Source of the DNA: Desulfomicrobium sp. ZS1
GTDB taxonomy: Bacteria; Desulfobacterota; Desulfovibrionia; Desulfovibrionales; Desulfomicrobiaceae
Length of the DNA: 64,000 nt
NCBI RefSeq assembly: GCF_024204645.1
Contig: NZ_CP100351.1
Span: forward strand, 1,116,001-1,180,000
Direction: 5' to 3'
Both the position numbers and the translations under genes were made by a program. This document shows positions 1 to 10,736 of this stretch, piece after piece. Within the stretch, counting starts at the first letter, position 1; the number at the start of each line of letters is the position of its first letter. Under the pieces are notes generated by a model, which made no database searches, was not told the origin of the DNA, and saw nothing but the letters and a program-made list of their open reading frames with translations.

Positions 1-39
1 GAGCGTTTGCGCTCCGACCGTGAACCAATCGACTATCAT
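1..39 (-). CDS. atpF: N-ATPase subunit b, N-terminal fragment (cut by window edge)
   Basis: Only the first 13 codons are inside the window. They read MIVDWFTVGAQTL, the start of an F0 subunit b, which normally opens with a short hydrophobic anchor beginning (M)xIDWFTVxAQ. It starts 4 nt after the atpE stop, as expected for the N-ATPase order atpDCQRBEFAG. Subunit b would form the peripheral stalk joining the membrane sector to F1. atpA and atpG should lie beyond the window edge. Identity rests on position plus the short N-terminal match. Confidence 0.8.
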   Translation of the reverse strand, partial: MIVDWFTVGAQTL

Positions 40-43
40 GGCA

Positions 44-325
44 TTACTTCCCCGCGACTTGGGCGATGGCGTAGTTCCAGAACGGGTTGGCAAAGATGAG
101 AATCATCGAGACCACGAAACAGTAAATGGCCGTGGATTCGATCATCGCCAGGCCCACGAACAAAGTCCGAGTGATGGTAGCGGAGGCATCAGGTTGCTGT
201 GCCAGAGATGTCAGCGCCGTCGCGACCGCTTTTCCTTCGGACAGTGCAGGCCCTATAGTGCCGAAACTGATTGTGATGCCGGCGATGACGATTGATGTCA
301 CTGCGATAATAGTCATGCTGTCCAT
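44..325 (-). CDS. atpE: N-ATPase rotor subunit c
   Basis: A 93-residue two-helix proteolipid that forms the membrane c-ring. The first helix is roughly residues 5-28 and the second 55-85. The ion-binding carboxylate lies in helix 2 within ESTAIY (about residues 63-68); this Glu-Ser-Thr-x-x-Tyr pattern is the one known from Na+-binding c subunits. In helix 1 the position that is Gln in Ilyobacter-type rings appears to be Glu (LSEGKA), as in many N-ATPases. The start is set by GGAGAACCT just before the ATG. The longer N-terminus compared with ordinary c subunits is usual for N-ATPases. Na+ use is inferred, not proven. Confidence 0.92.
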   Translation of the reverse strand: MDSMTIIAVTSIVIAGITISFGTIGPALSEGKAVATALTSLAQQPDASATITRTLFVGLAMIESTAIYCFVVSMILIFANPFWNYAIAQVAGK

Positions 326-356
326 AGGTTCTCCTCGTGTTGTCGGTGTTCATGCT

Positions 357-1052
357 TCACTGTTTTGCCTTAGGCTCAGGCCTGTGTTTGCGAACGCGTA
401 TGGCGGCCGCGATGTAAACCGCGGCGAGGATGCTGAAGATGTAAGCCTGCACCATGCCGGTGAGCAGCCCCAGCATGGTCATGACGATCGGAAAGAGGAA
501 GGGAGTGATCGTGATCAGGATAGCGATAATCATCGTCCCGCTCATCATGTTGCCGAACAGACGGACGGCCAGGGCCAGCGTGCGCGAGATTTCACTGATA
601 ATGTTAAAAGGCAGCATAATGAACGTCGGCTTCATATAGGACTTGAGGTAGTCGCCGAGCCCTTGTTCTTGGATACCGAAGAACGGCACGGCCACGAACA
701 CGCACAGCGCGAGCGCAACCGTGGTCGAAAGCGAACCGGTCGGCGGCTCGTAACCGGGAATGACGGTGCAGAGGCTGGCTACGGCGACAAAAAGGAAGAG
801 CGTGCCCAGAAAGTCGAGATATTTTTGCGGCTGAGGGAGGCCTATTTCTTCAATTTGTTTTTCGATGCCGGTGACGACGATTTCAAGAAGGTTCTGCCAG
901 TGGGAACGTGCCAGATCCGTGGAAAGTTTGCGCGTAATGATTTTTGAACCAATGGCCATTACGAGCATCAGCCCCCACGTGAATGCAATGGTGGCGTTGA
1001 GTTTGAGAAACCCGTATTCCCAAAATATGATCTCGTCGGGGCTAAGCCGCAT
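357..1052 (-). CDS. atpB: N-ATPase stator subunit a
   Basis: A 231-residue polytopic membrane protein that carries the ion half-channels beside the c-ring. The hallmark helix is visible as LALAVRLFGNMMSG (about residues 160-173), containing the essential stator Arg and the conserved Asn of subunit a. Five or six hydrophobic segments are apparent. The ATG overlaps the end of atpR by 11 nt, so the two are translationally coupled, and atpE follows 31 nt downstream. Length fits the family. The short charged C-terminal tail (RVRKHRPEPKAKQ) is unremarkable. Confidence 0.95.
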   Translation of the reverse strand: MRLSPDEIIFWEYGFLKLNATIAFTWGLMLVMAIGSKIITRKLSTDLARSHWQNLLEIVVTGIEKQIEEIGLPQPQKYLDFLGTLFLFVAVASLCTVIPGYEPPTGSLSTTVALALCVFVAVPFFGIQEQGLGDYLKSYMKPTFIMLPFNIISEISRTLALAVRLFGNMMSGTMIIAILITITPFLFPIVMTMLGLLTGMVQAYIFSILAAVYIAAAIRVRKHRPEPKAKQ

Positions 1053-1356
1053 GGCTTTCTTCCTGCGCCAAGCAAGCCGGCTTATGCACCGCTTGCGTGA
1101 GCCGCGTCACGATAAGGCGCGCAATGAGAAATCCAAGGAGGCAGACCAGCAGCCTCTCCCAATGACCGTCTGCGATAAAATGAAATGCTGTCAGGGTAAC
1201 GCTCATTCTCAGCAACAGACTGCCGCAGAACCAAAACGTCGGCCGTTTGGACGAAACGCCTTTCCGCACCGTCCACCAGAGCCCGCCGAAGAACAGCGCG
1301 CCGAGCAAAACGCCCGCCATCAACGCCAGGATCAGTGTCAAAGTTTCATTCATCAT
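1042..1356 (-). CDS. atpR: N-ATPase accessory membrane protein AtpR
   Basis: A 104-residue membrane protein with about three hydrophobic segments, located between atpQ and atpB where N-ATPase operons carry atpR. In this family AtpR is thought to help assemble the c-ring or act with AtpQ. The sequence has the GALFFGGLWWTV start and the basic LLLRMSVTL stretch around residue 50. It overlaps atpQ by 11 nt and atpB by 11 nt, so it is firmly part of the operon. Naming relies on size, topology and position; I see no catalytic motif. Confidence 0.85.
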   Translation of the reverse strand: MMNETLTLILALMAGVLLGALFFGGLWWTVRKGVSSKRPTFWFCGSLLLRMSVTLTAFHFIADGHWERLLVCLLGFLIARLIVTRLTQAVHKPACLAQEESHAA

Positions 1357-1676
1357 TGTCCTCCTGTTCCTTCCTCATTTCCCTGTCTTCTTTGGACACC
1401 CAATGCCAGGCATTAAAACAGCCGATTGCGAGCCCGGCCACGAGCAGTGCCAGTGTCCAAGAGTGGCTTCCCGGATGGTGGTGGTCCAGCCAGATGCCGA
1501 GCGCCGCGCCGAGCAGCGTTGGAATCACCACCGACCAGCCTATAAGCCCCATCATACCCAGGCCAAACCAGATGCCCGGCGTGGGGTTGCGTCGCGCCTT
1601 GAGCTTGCGCGCCGCCTTGGCGCCGACTTTTTGACTGAACGTGGTCCGGTCTTTCGTGTTTTTGAGTTCCGATCTT

Positions 1677-1684
<8 letters not shown>
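1346..1684 (-). CDS. atpQ: N-ATPase accessory protein AtpQ (AtpI-like)
   Basis: About 112 residues with a basic N-terminus (KVGAKAARKLKARR) and two transmembrane helices around residues 40-60 and 75-95, the second preceded by GIWLDHHHPG. This matches AtpQ, a relative of the F-ATPase assembly factor AtpI. I start it at the ATG at 1684 (MNERSE), which overlaps the atpC stop by 8 nt; a start five codons upstream at 1699 is also open. The gene sits between atpC and atpR as in other N-ATPase operons. Confidence 0.85.
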
Positions 1685-4910
<3,226 letters not shown>

Positions 4911-4926
4911 GAGTCAGATTCCACTT

Positions 4927-5135
4927 TTAGTTACGGATTTCCGGCATGTCCTGGCCGTGCTTGACGATGTAAAGTTTGTGTCCGAACAGTTTCTCCTGCA
5001 ACACCTGCTTCAGGTGGATTTCCCGCAGCACCCAGATGCGGCAGGCGGTTGACGATGTTTGTCTCAAGGTGGAAGCGGTTCAGAATGTTCAGTGTCGTCA
5101 TGTCGAATGTTGTGGTGATGGAATTACTGTTGTGT
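4927..5135 (-). pseudogene. Remnant of phosphoketolase C-terminus (frameshifted)
   Basis: The minus strand here encodes only the tail of a xylulose-5-phosphate/fructose-6-phosphate phosphoketolase. The first part reads TTTFDMTTLNILNRFHLE then NIVNRLPHLG, matching the family's TTPFDMxVLNxLDRFHL..xxIDRLP. After a frameshift near 5030 it continues LKQVLQEKLFGHKLYI and ends VKHGQDMPEIRN, matching the family's C-terminal HKxYIxxHGEDMPEIRxW. The rest of the ~800-residue enzyme is missing. It lies 17 nt upstream of DUF2254 on the same strand, so an intact phosphoketolase gene probably once headed this operon. Confidence 0.85.
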
Positions 5136-5149
5136 TTTGAGCATAAAAA

Positions 5150-5380
5150 GAGAGCCAGCGCTTAAAAAGATGGAAAAATATTTAAAAAATTATCATATAA
5201 CATATTTTTTTATATAGTAATGATGCAATGATATGAGCAAGAATCATTCCTTTGAATCGTAATGATTGTTTATAAGAATATGCTAAATTACTTATTAAAA
5301 TTTCTAACTGAGAATATTGTTCATTAAATCCGTCTACTTGGCCCATCATATGTTCTATATCCGCGATATATGACAGGGAA
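5150..5380. other. AT-rich island, no confident gene
   Basis: About 230 bases of markedly AT-rich sequence in an otherwise GC-rich neighbourhood, lying just upstream of the phosphoketolase remnant. A minus-strand frame from 5412 to 5182 could encode 76 residues (starting MAIVFHKLCHFSLSYIADIE). It has no Shine-Dalgarno sequence I trust and no family I recognise. The composition suggests imported or decayed DNA, possibly the scar of the event that removed most of the phosphoketolase gene. Confidence 0.35.
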
Positions 5381-5506
5381 AAGTGGCACAGTTTGTGGAA
5401 CACGATAGCCAAAAGGAACTCCGTGACAAATTTGGTCTCAACCGGGCCGGAATTTTTGCGGCCTTGCGCACCATGCTGCGCTCGCTCCGCAGGCCGACTC
5501 TCTGTA

Positions 5507-5542
5507 CGTTGAAAAGCCCGATTGATGCCGGGCTTTTCAACG
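5507..5542 (-). terminator. Strong hairpin downstream of uspA
   Basis: A perfect 14-bp inverted repeat: CGTTGAAAAGCCCG at 5507-5520 pairs with CGGGCTTTTCAACG at 5529-5542 across an 8-nt loop. It lies about 50 nt past the uspA stop. The U-run sits inside the 3' arm rather than after it, so it may work in both directions. Confidence 0.75.
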
Positions 5543-5589
5543 TGGAAACGTTTCTCGCTGGTGTCGCAAGGGCTGCGGACCGCTTGATT

Positions 5590-6012
5590 TTATTTCTTGA
5601 CCACCATGACCGAGCACGGGGCATGTGAAACAACCTTGCTTGAAACGCTGCCGATGAGGAAGCGTTCCACCGCTCCCGCGCCCTTGTTGCCGATGACGAT
5701 GAGGTCGATTCCGTTTTTCTCGGCATACTCGACTATGGCGTCGGCCGGGGACGGACTTTCCTGTGCGACGACGTTCACCTTGGCGTCGGCTGCTTTGGCC
5801 TGGTCCTTGATCCGTTGTACGGTTTCCTGGACACCTTGGCGAATTTTATCCAGAAAATTTCCCGAAAGTTCTCCAAGATACAGGTTGTTGAAAGGAGCAG
5901 TGGAAATGGTCAGGGCCGTGAGTTCCGCACCTTCCTTGGCCGCAATTTCCATTGCTTTCTTGAGCACCAGAGTTGCGTAGTTCGATTGATCAAGAGCCAC
6001 CAGAATCTTCAT
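5590..6012 (-). CDS. Universal stress protein, UspA family
   Basis: A 140-residue single-domain universal stress protein. It has the N-terminal strand MKILVALDQSNYA and the C-terminal nucleotide-binding signature GNKGAGAVERFLIGSVS (G-x2-G-x9-G-S), so it belongs to the ATP-binding class. These cytoplasmic proteins are induced under starvation or energy stress; the direct target is unknown. AAAGGAGGATGAAAG precedes the ATG. It is monocistronic, ending at the hairpin at 5507-5542. Its position near the N-ATPase may be coincidental. Confidence 0.93.
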   Translation of the reverse strand: MKILVALDQSNYATLVLKKAMEIAAKEGAELTALTISTAPFNNLYLGELSGNFLDKIRQGVQETVQRIKDQAKAADAKVNVVAQESPSPADAIVEYAEKNGIDLIVIGNKGAGAVERFLIGSVSSKVVSHAPCSVMVVKK

Positions 6013-6250
6013 TCTTTCATCCTCCTTTTATACAGGTTTCTTTTGGCCTCCATGCAAGGAAATACCACATCGTTTGTACCACGCGGGGAGAAGGGGGGCG
6101 CGGGTTGAACTGCCGAATGTTGAACAGGCGATGTTTATTGAAAACATAACTCTCCTGGCGATCTTTGGCAACGTTTGGGTAAAAATGAACCGCTTCGTAA
6201 TGATTGTTCAGGAAATCAGCGGACTGAGATGCATCGAGGCGGGCGGTAAA

Positions 6251-6287
6251 TGCGTAAAAGGCCCAGAAGATCCGGGCCTTTTGCGCA
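6251..6287 (-). terminator. Terminator of the pirin gene
   Basis: TGCGTAAAAGGCCC at 6251-6264 pairs with GGGCCTTTTGCGCA at 6274-6287, with a single mismatched position that becomes a wobble pair. On the minus strand the stem runs into TTTTACGCA directly after the pirin stop at 6289. Between here and uspA (6013-6250) I see only the uspA promoter region and no gene. Confidence 0.75.
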
Positions 6288-6288
6288 T

Positions 6289-7146
6289 TTAGAGGGGCTG
6301 GTTGATGGGGTGCTTGATGAAGGTCCCTTCGTGGTATTCCATGAAGGCCAGTTCGAGTTCGGCCTTGGTGTTCATGACGATGGGTCCGCGCCAGGCGATG
6401 GGTTCGCCCAAAGGGCGCCCGCTGATCAGCAGGAAGCGGATTCCTTCCGGGCCCGCCTCAATGGCCAGCGAGTCTCCGGGGCCGAAGAGGACCAGGTCGC
6501 GGTTAGTCACCGCTTGGCCCTCTACCCCGCCCGCGCCTTCGATGACGTAGATGAAGGCGGTGTGGTTGTCGGGCAGGGTGTGGGTGAACCCGATTTCGGC
6601 GGGGACGTCGCAATCCAGATACCTCGGCTGGATGACAATATCGTCCATGGGGCCGTGCACGCCGTGGACATGTCCGGCGATGACCTTGATCCGCGTGCCG
6701 TCGGCAAGAATCGTTTGTGGGATCTGCGCAGCTGTCAGTCCACGGTAGCGCGGGACCATCATTTTTTCGGCCGCCGGCAGATTGGCCCAGAGTTGAAAGC
6801 CGTGCATGGAACCGTTTGGGTCGCCCTTCGGCATCTCTTGATGGACAATGCCCGAGCCTGCGGTCATCCATTGCACGTCGCCGCTGGAGATGACACCCGT
6901 ATTGCCCAGACTATCGCCGTGCTGGATATCTCCTTTGATGACATAGGTGATGGTTTCGATGCCTCGGTGAGGATGCCAGGGGAAACCGCGTTTGAAATCC
7001 TCGGGTTTGTCGGACCTGAAATCGTCGAACAAAAGGAAGGGATCGAATTCAGGGGCCTCGTAATAGCCGAAAATCCGTCGCAGCTTCACGCCCGCTCCTT
7101 CGGTCACGGGCTCGCCCTTATATAAGGCCTTGATTGCTCGTCGCAT
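6289..7146 (-). CDS. Pirin family protein (bicupin)
   Basis: A 285-residue pirin-like bicupin. The N-terminal cupin carries the metal-site string FPWHPHRGIETITYV (about residues 55-69), which supplies the His/His/Glu ligands for a single Fe. The GNTGVISSGDVQWMTAGSGIVHQE segment (quoted in part) is the usual second half of that site. Bacterial pirins include quercetin dioxygenases and redox-responsive regulators, so the precise job is open. AGGAGCGACC precedes the ATG. It is read in the same direction as the small gene 78 nt upstream, and it ends at its own terminator. Confidence 0.9.
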   Translation of the reverse strand: MRRAIKALYKGEPVTEGAGVKLRRIFGYYEAPEFDPFLLFDDFRSDKPEDFKRGFPWHPHRGIETITYVIKGDIQHGDSLGNTGVISSGDVQWMTAGSGIVHQEMPKGDPNGSMHGFQLWANLPAAEKMMVPRYRGLTAAQIPQTILADGTRIKVIAGHVHGVHGPMDDIVIQPRYLDCDVPAEIGFTHTLPDNHTAFIYVIEGAGGVEGQAVTNRDLVLFGPGDSLAIEAGPEGIRFLLISGRPLGEPIAWRGPIVMNTKAELELAFMEYHEGTFIKHPINQPL

Positions 7147-7224
7147 GGTCGCTCCTGGTAATGGCGTGTCTGCTTGTCGCGCTGGTTCGAATAAACGTCT
7201 GGTTCGTACGGATTGTCATGAAGC

Positions 7225-7611
7225 TCAGTTTCTGCGTGGTCCTGGAACCTGGAATATTTTTTTTTCGGTCTTGTCTGGGTGCTTGGTGACCAGATATTTG
7301 TGTCTGTTCACCGCCCTTTCGGTCAAAAGCAGCATGATGTCCGGCAGGTCCGACTGGGCGTGCATGCGGTTGAATCCCTCGTCGTCCCGCAGTCTTTTAG
7401 TAACTTTATAGCCTTGCTTTTCTTTTGGATCGAGAACTACGTCCCCAGGTTGCACCTCGACCTGATCTCCGATCGCCCGGGTCAGGAAGTCAAAGATGGT
7501 GCGTTCGTAAAATTTTTTCACGTCTTCCGTAGACTCGGCCGCGTCGATCTGGCTGCGGTAATGCGGCTCCACCTCACGTTGCTGCGCTTTGAAAGACAAT
7601 TGTCGTGTCAT
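7225..7611 (-). CDS. Conserved-looking hypothetical protein
   Basis: About 128 residues, soluble and highly charged, with no signal peptide or membrane segment. The reading frame opens MTRQLSFKAQQREVE and contains DVVLDPKEKQGYKVTKR and a Lys/Arg-rich C-terminus. The ATG at 7611 is chosen because GGAGGTCAGC precedes it; a start four codons upstream would place the ribosome site inside the gene. I do not recognise a family. It could share a transcript with the pirin gene 78 nt downstream. Confidence 0.6.
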   Translation of the reverse strand: MTRQLSFKAQQREVEPHYRSQIDAAESTEDVKKFYERTIFDFLTRAIGDQVEVQPGDVVLDPKEKQGYKVTKRLRDDEGFNRMHAQSDLPDIMLLLTERAVNRHKYLVTKHPDKTEKKIFQVPGPRRN

Positions 7612-7954
7612 GCTGACCTCCATTGAAAAGTGAAAGAACCGGTTTAAAAAAGACTGCCTTAACCAGGTTCAAGCAAGGGTATTCGCAAAAAAGAGGAGGA
7701 TATTCGGGGAGCCTGTGCATGGTGGTGAAAATTCAATTTACTGGTTTACGCAAACCATAGCGCGCAGGAGAATATTTGGCAATGCCGGGCCGAAATGAGT
7801 TACAAGCTCTGCTCTTTCGGTTGGTTATGCCATTGGTATGCGGGGCCTGATCCACGAAGGACGACTCGCGGATCAGGCATTGTGTACTGGTTCGATGAGT
7901 GTCTCCGCCACAGTGGCGAATGAACGTCACGGGCGGTTGTCGATCTTCGTCCTG
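7612..7954. other. Intergenic stretch with one hairpin
   Basis: No gene is convincing in these ~340 bases. The clearest structure is GCCTGATCC at 7845-7853 pairing with GGATCAGGC at 7870-7878. It lies about 75 nt past the queF stop and could end the que transcript, although no U-run follows. The right part of the gap is the upstream region of the hypothetical gene starting at 7611. Confidence 0.5.
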
Positions 7955-8776
7955 TTATTGCCGTGGATCGCGCAGATTCGGCCAGGGACCGGGGCAGGTC
8001 GAGCGGACCGGGTTGATGTCCAGCCCGCCGCGTCGGGTGAAGCGTGCGCCGACTTCAAGCTCCAACGCGCCGCAGTGGCGATGGATGTCGGCATGGATTT
8101 TTTCCACGCAGGCTTCGTGGAAGCCCTGATGCTCCCGGTAGGAGACCAGATAGCGCAGCAGGCCGTCGCGCAGGATGCGCGGGCCGAAATAGGATATGCC
8201 AATCGTGGCCCAGTCCGGCTGGCCGGTCACCGGACAGCAGGAACGGAACAGGCGGGTGAAGAGGATTTCACGCGTCGGATCGGTTGTGGTCCGGAGCAGG
8301 GTCGGGTCCGGTTCATACGTGAATCCGGTCACGTCCGGATCGTCAATGCATGTTCCTATCGGCTCGGTCAGGGTGATGTCGGTGAACATGTCCGGGGTGA
8401 TGATGTGCACAGCCACGTCCGCCCCTGCGGCTCGCGAGAGGTCGCGCACCATGGTTTCGCGCAACGCGTCGGCGCCAGCCATGGAAGTCATGTTGAAGGA
8501 GTTGCAGTAGAGCTTCAGCGATTTTGACTCGATGAGGCTCGGCGAAGTCAACGGCACCCGCACCTCGGCTATGGCCACCTGCGGTTTGCCTGATTCGTTC
8601 AGCCACGAGAGCTCATAGATGTTCCAGATGTCCTCGCCATGACCAAAAGATTCCGCGCCTTCGATACCGGCCGCCCTGCGACCAAGGGCGCGAGGGATGG
8701 GGCAGAGCAGATCCGGATCGTAGCGCCGACTGTAGTTCACCTGCCTGCCAAGAACCATGCGGTCTGAATTGGACAT
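7955..8776 (-). CDS. queF: NADPH-dependent preQ0 reductase QueF, two-domain type
   Basis: A 273-residue enzyme that reduces 7-cyano-7-deazaguanine (preQ0) to preQ1 in queuosine synthesis. The long form is a fusion of two T-fold domains. The N-terminal half has YELSWLNESGKPQVAIAEV and LIESKSLKLYCNSFN, the family's Glu-Ser-Lys-Ser motif. The C-terminal half has the catalytic cysteine in FRSCCPVTGQPDW (about residue 188), where the thioimide forms. Last gene of the queD-E-C-F operon; 12 nt separate it from queC. Length matches the Escherichia coli type. Confidence 0.95.
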   Translation of the reverse strand: MSNSDRMVLGRQVNYSRRYDPDLLCPIPRALGRRAAGIEGAESFGHGEDIWNIYELSWLNESGKPQVAIAEVRVPLTSPSLIESKSLKLYCNSFNMTSMAGADALRETMVRDLSRAAGADVAVHIITPDMFTDITLTEPIGTCIDDPDVTGFTYEPDPTLLRTTTDPTREILFTRLFRSCCPVTGQPDWATIGISYFGPRILRDGLLRYLVSYREHQGFHEACVEKIHADIHRHCGALELEVGARFTRRGGLDINPVRSTCPGPWPNLRDPRQ

Positions 8777-8788
8777 TTTTTCTCTCCT

Positions 8789-9448
8789 TTATTTCAGGTA
8801 CAGCGTCGGGTCGAGCCCCTGGTCGTGGCGCAGGGCGAATTTGCGTTCGTCGCAGGCGCCGCAGACTCCGCAATGCCGTTCTCCACCCTTGTAGCAGGTC
8901 CAGGTGCGGGCGAAATCGACGCCCAGGGCACGACCGAGATCTCCGATTTCGCGCTTGTCCTTGGCGGCGAAAGGGAAGTCCACCCGCACCGCGTCGTCGG
9001 TGCCGAGTCTGGCCGCCCTGTCCATGGCTGCGTTGAATTCGGGGCGGCAGTCCGGGTAGATATGGTGATCTCCGGAATGCGAGCCGATGAGCACCCGCGC
9101 CGCCCCGATGGATTCGGCGTAACCTACGGCGATGGCGATGAGGATGCCGTTGCGGAACGGGACCACGGTGCTCTTCATCGAGTCCGCATCGTAGGCGCCC
9201 TCCGGGATGGCCATGCCCGATTGGAGCAGGGACGAAGCAAACAGTTCATTGATGAACGGCAGCCCGACCACCTTGTGCGCCACGCTCAGGCGCAGGCAGA
9301 TTTCGCGAGCCATGGGGAGTTCGCGATGATTGTGCTTGGAACCGTAGTCGAAGCTCAGCGCCGCGACGCGTTGCCCTTTGGAAAGCTCATGAGCCAGAAG
9401 CACGGCGGAATCCATGCCGCCGGAGAGAACGATAACAGCATCCATCAT
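8789..9448 (-). CDS. queC: 7-cyano-7-deazaguanine synthase QueC
   Basis: About 219 residues. QueC converts 7-carboxy-7-deazaguanine and ammonia to preQ0 using ATP. The PP-loop VLSGGMDSAVLL is at residues 6-17, and the C-terminal zinc site is visible as CYKGGERHCGVCGACDERK (Cys-x8-Cys-x2-Cys-x2-Cys). I start it at 9448 (MMDAVIV), with AAGAAAGGTGT just upstream. A longer frame reaching to 9517 only adds residues overlapping queE. The ATG overlaps the queE stop by 4 nt, giving tight coupling. Confidence 0.96.
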   Translation of the reverse strand: MMDAVIVLSGGMDSAVLLAHELSKGQRVAALSFDYGSKHNHRELPMAREICLRLSVAHKVVGLPFINELFASSLLQSGMAIPEGAYDADSMKSTVVPFRNGILIAIAVGYAESIGAARVLIGSHSGDHHIYPDCRPEFNAAMDRAARLGTDDAVRVDFPFAAKDKREIGDLGRALGVDFARTWTCYKGGERHCGVCGACDERKFALRHDQGLDPTLYLK

Positions 9449-10068
9449 ACACCTTTCTTGTCGTTGAAAGTCAGAATATGCAGGCGGGGAGAAAAGTTGA
9501 AGCCGTGGCGAACGCACAGTTCCCAGACAGGGGGCATGCGCCCTATCTGCTCCTGTCTGACGGCGCCAAGAGGCATGAGCCAGACCTTGGCCGGATCGAT
9601 TCCGTGGGCGCTGACTGCGGCGAGCACTGGGGTGATGTCCTCTTCAATCACAAACTTGAAGGCGTTCACTCTCGCAACAGCATCCGGATCAAGCACCGGC
9701 GCGTGGAGTGGTTTCGGCGAGCAGACCACAAAGCCGCCATGGCCCGCAGGGATGCCCGCCTTGCCGCTGGTTTCGTACTGCACTCTACGGCTGGAAGCGC
9801 CCAACGCGTGGGCCAAGCGGTCAAGTCCCGTGTTCCATTGCAGAAAAGGCTCCCCGCCGGTGATGACCACCAGAGCCTGCGGGTGTCGGGCAATTTCGTC
9901 TTCGACTTCCTTTACGCTCATGCGGCGGCCGCTGCCGAGGGCTTGCGGGGTGTCGCACCAGTCGCAGAAGGGCGGCACGCAGCCGGCGAGGCGGACAAAG
10001 ACCGCAGGCCTGCCGGCAAAAGGTCCTTCGCCTTGCAGCGAGGCGAATATTTCGGTCACTTCAAGCAT
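9445..10068 (-). CDS. queE: 7-carboxy-7-deazaguanine synthase QueE (radical SAM)
   Basis: About 207 residues. QueE rearranges 6-carboxytetrahydropterin to 7-carboxy-7-deazaguanine with a 4Fe-4S cluster and S-adenosylmethionine. The signature LQGEGPFAGRPAVFVRLAGC is followed by CVPPFCDWCDT, in which the spacing before CDWC is the short cluster motif variant seen in some QueE proteins. TGGEPFLQ is the SAM-binding GGEP motif. The start MLEVTEIFASLQGEG at 10068 overlaps the queD end by 8 nt; longer upstream reading would run through queD. Confidence 0.94.
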   Translation of the reverse strand: MLEVTEIFASLQGEGPFAGRPAVFVRLAGCVPPFCDWCDTPQALGSGRRMSVKEVEDEIARHPQALVVITGGEPFLQWNTGLDRLAHALGASSRRVQYETSGKAGIPAGHGGFVVCSPKPLHAPVLDPDAVARVNAFKFVIEEDITPVLAAVSAHGIDPAKVWLMPLGAVRQEQIGRMPPVWELCVRHGFNFSPRLHILTFNDKKGV

Positions 10069-10477
10069 GTTCGCCCCCGGATCGGGACCGGGTCGCCCAG
10101 GCTGCCGGGGTTTCGAACACCGTGACTTGCTGGAGCCTGAAACGGTCGGAAACCAGGGCACGGTCAAGGGTCGTGAAGATGTGCTCGGCCATATTCTCGG
10201 CCGTGGCCGGAAGATCGTGATATTCACGAAGATCGTTTAGGTCGGCATGATCGTAGCGGCTCAGGACCTCGCGCTGGACAATGTTTTTAAGTTCTCCGAA
10301 GTGCAGGATCATGCCCGTTTCATCGGGCCGTCCGGCGAGACAGACCTGTAAACGGTAGGTATGACCGTGAAGGCGGGCGCAGTCGCCGTAGATGCTTAGG
10401 TTTTCCGCGTCGGAGCGGTCGCGAAGATGCAGCCGGTGAGCCGCATGGAAGGAGAATTCTTTGGTGATAGTGAGCAT
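10061..10477 (-). CDS. queD: 6-carboxytetrahydropterin synthase QueD
   Basis: About 138 residues of the 6-pyruvoyltetrahydropterin synthase fold. QueD makes 6-carboxytetrahydropterin from dihydroneopterin triphosphate. The zinc ligands are FHAAHRL and CARLHGHTYRLQV; the downstream YDHADLND and PATAENMAEHIF strings are typical of the active site. I start it at 10477 (MLTITKEFSF), with ACAGGTGGC upstream. First gene of the que operon. I looked for a preQ1 riboswitch in the 10478-10736 divergent region and did not find the class I pattern. Confidence 0.95.
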   Translation of the reverse strand: MLTITKEFSFHAAHRLHLRDRSDAENLSIYGDCARLHGHTYRLQVCLAGRPDETGMILHFGELKNIVQREVLSRYDHADLNDLREYHDLPATAENMAEHIFTTLDRALVSDRFRLQQVTVFETPAAWATRSRSGGEHA

Positions 10478-10736
10478 AAGCCACCTGTGAGCCCGACAGT
10501 TTTGTGCCGGGGGTGAGGGAGAATTTCTAAAGCGGGTTGCCACTTGTCCGCTGCCTTAAAAAAAGGGCTGGTGAATGAAAACGGCTTGCGAGTCAAGTCG
10601 CGCGAAGGTCGGATCGAAGCTGTCCGTCTCGTTCACAGCCTCGGCTGGTTGCGCGAAAGTTAAAAAAAACATAGATAATAGCTGTGTCGGATTTCAGATA
10701 GATACGCTCAATTTCGCTTTAGCAAACGGATAAATT

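Noticed and set aside
5383-5628. 81-residue plus-strand frame over the uspA terminator
   Set aside because: Its second half is the terminator palindrome and antisense uspA, and it has no ribosome site.
10478-10736. preQ1 riboswitch before queD
   Set aside because: The class I pattern (GGTTC ... ACACCC ... A-rich tail) could not be found on the minus strand, and nothing clearly matches class II. A covariance search would settle this.
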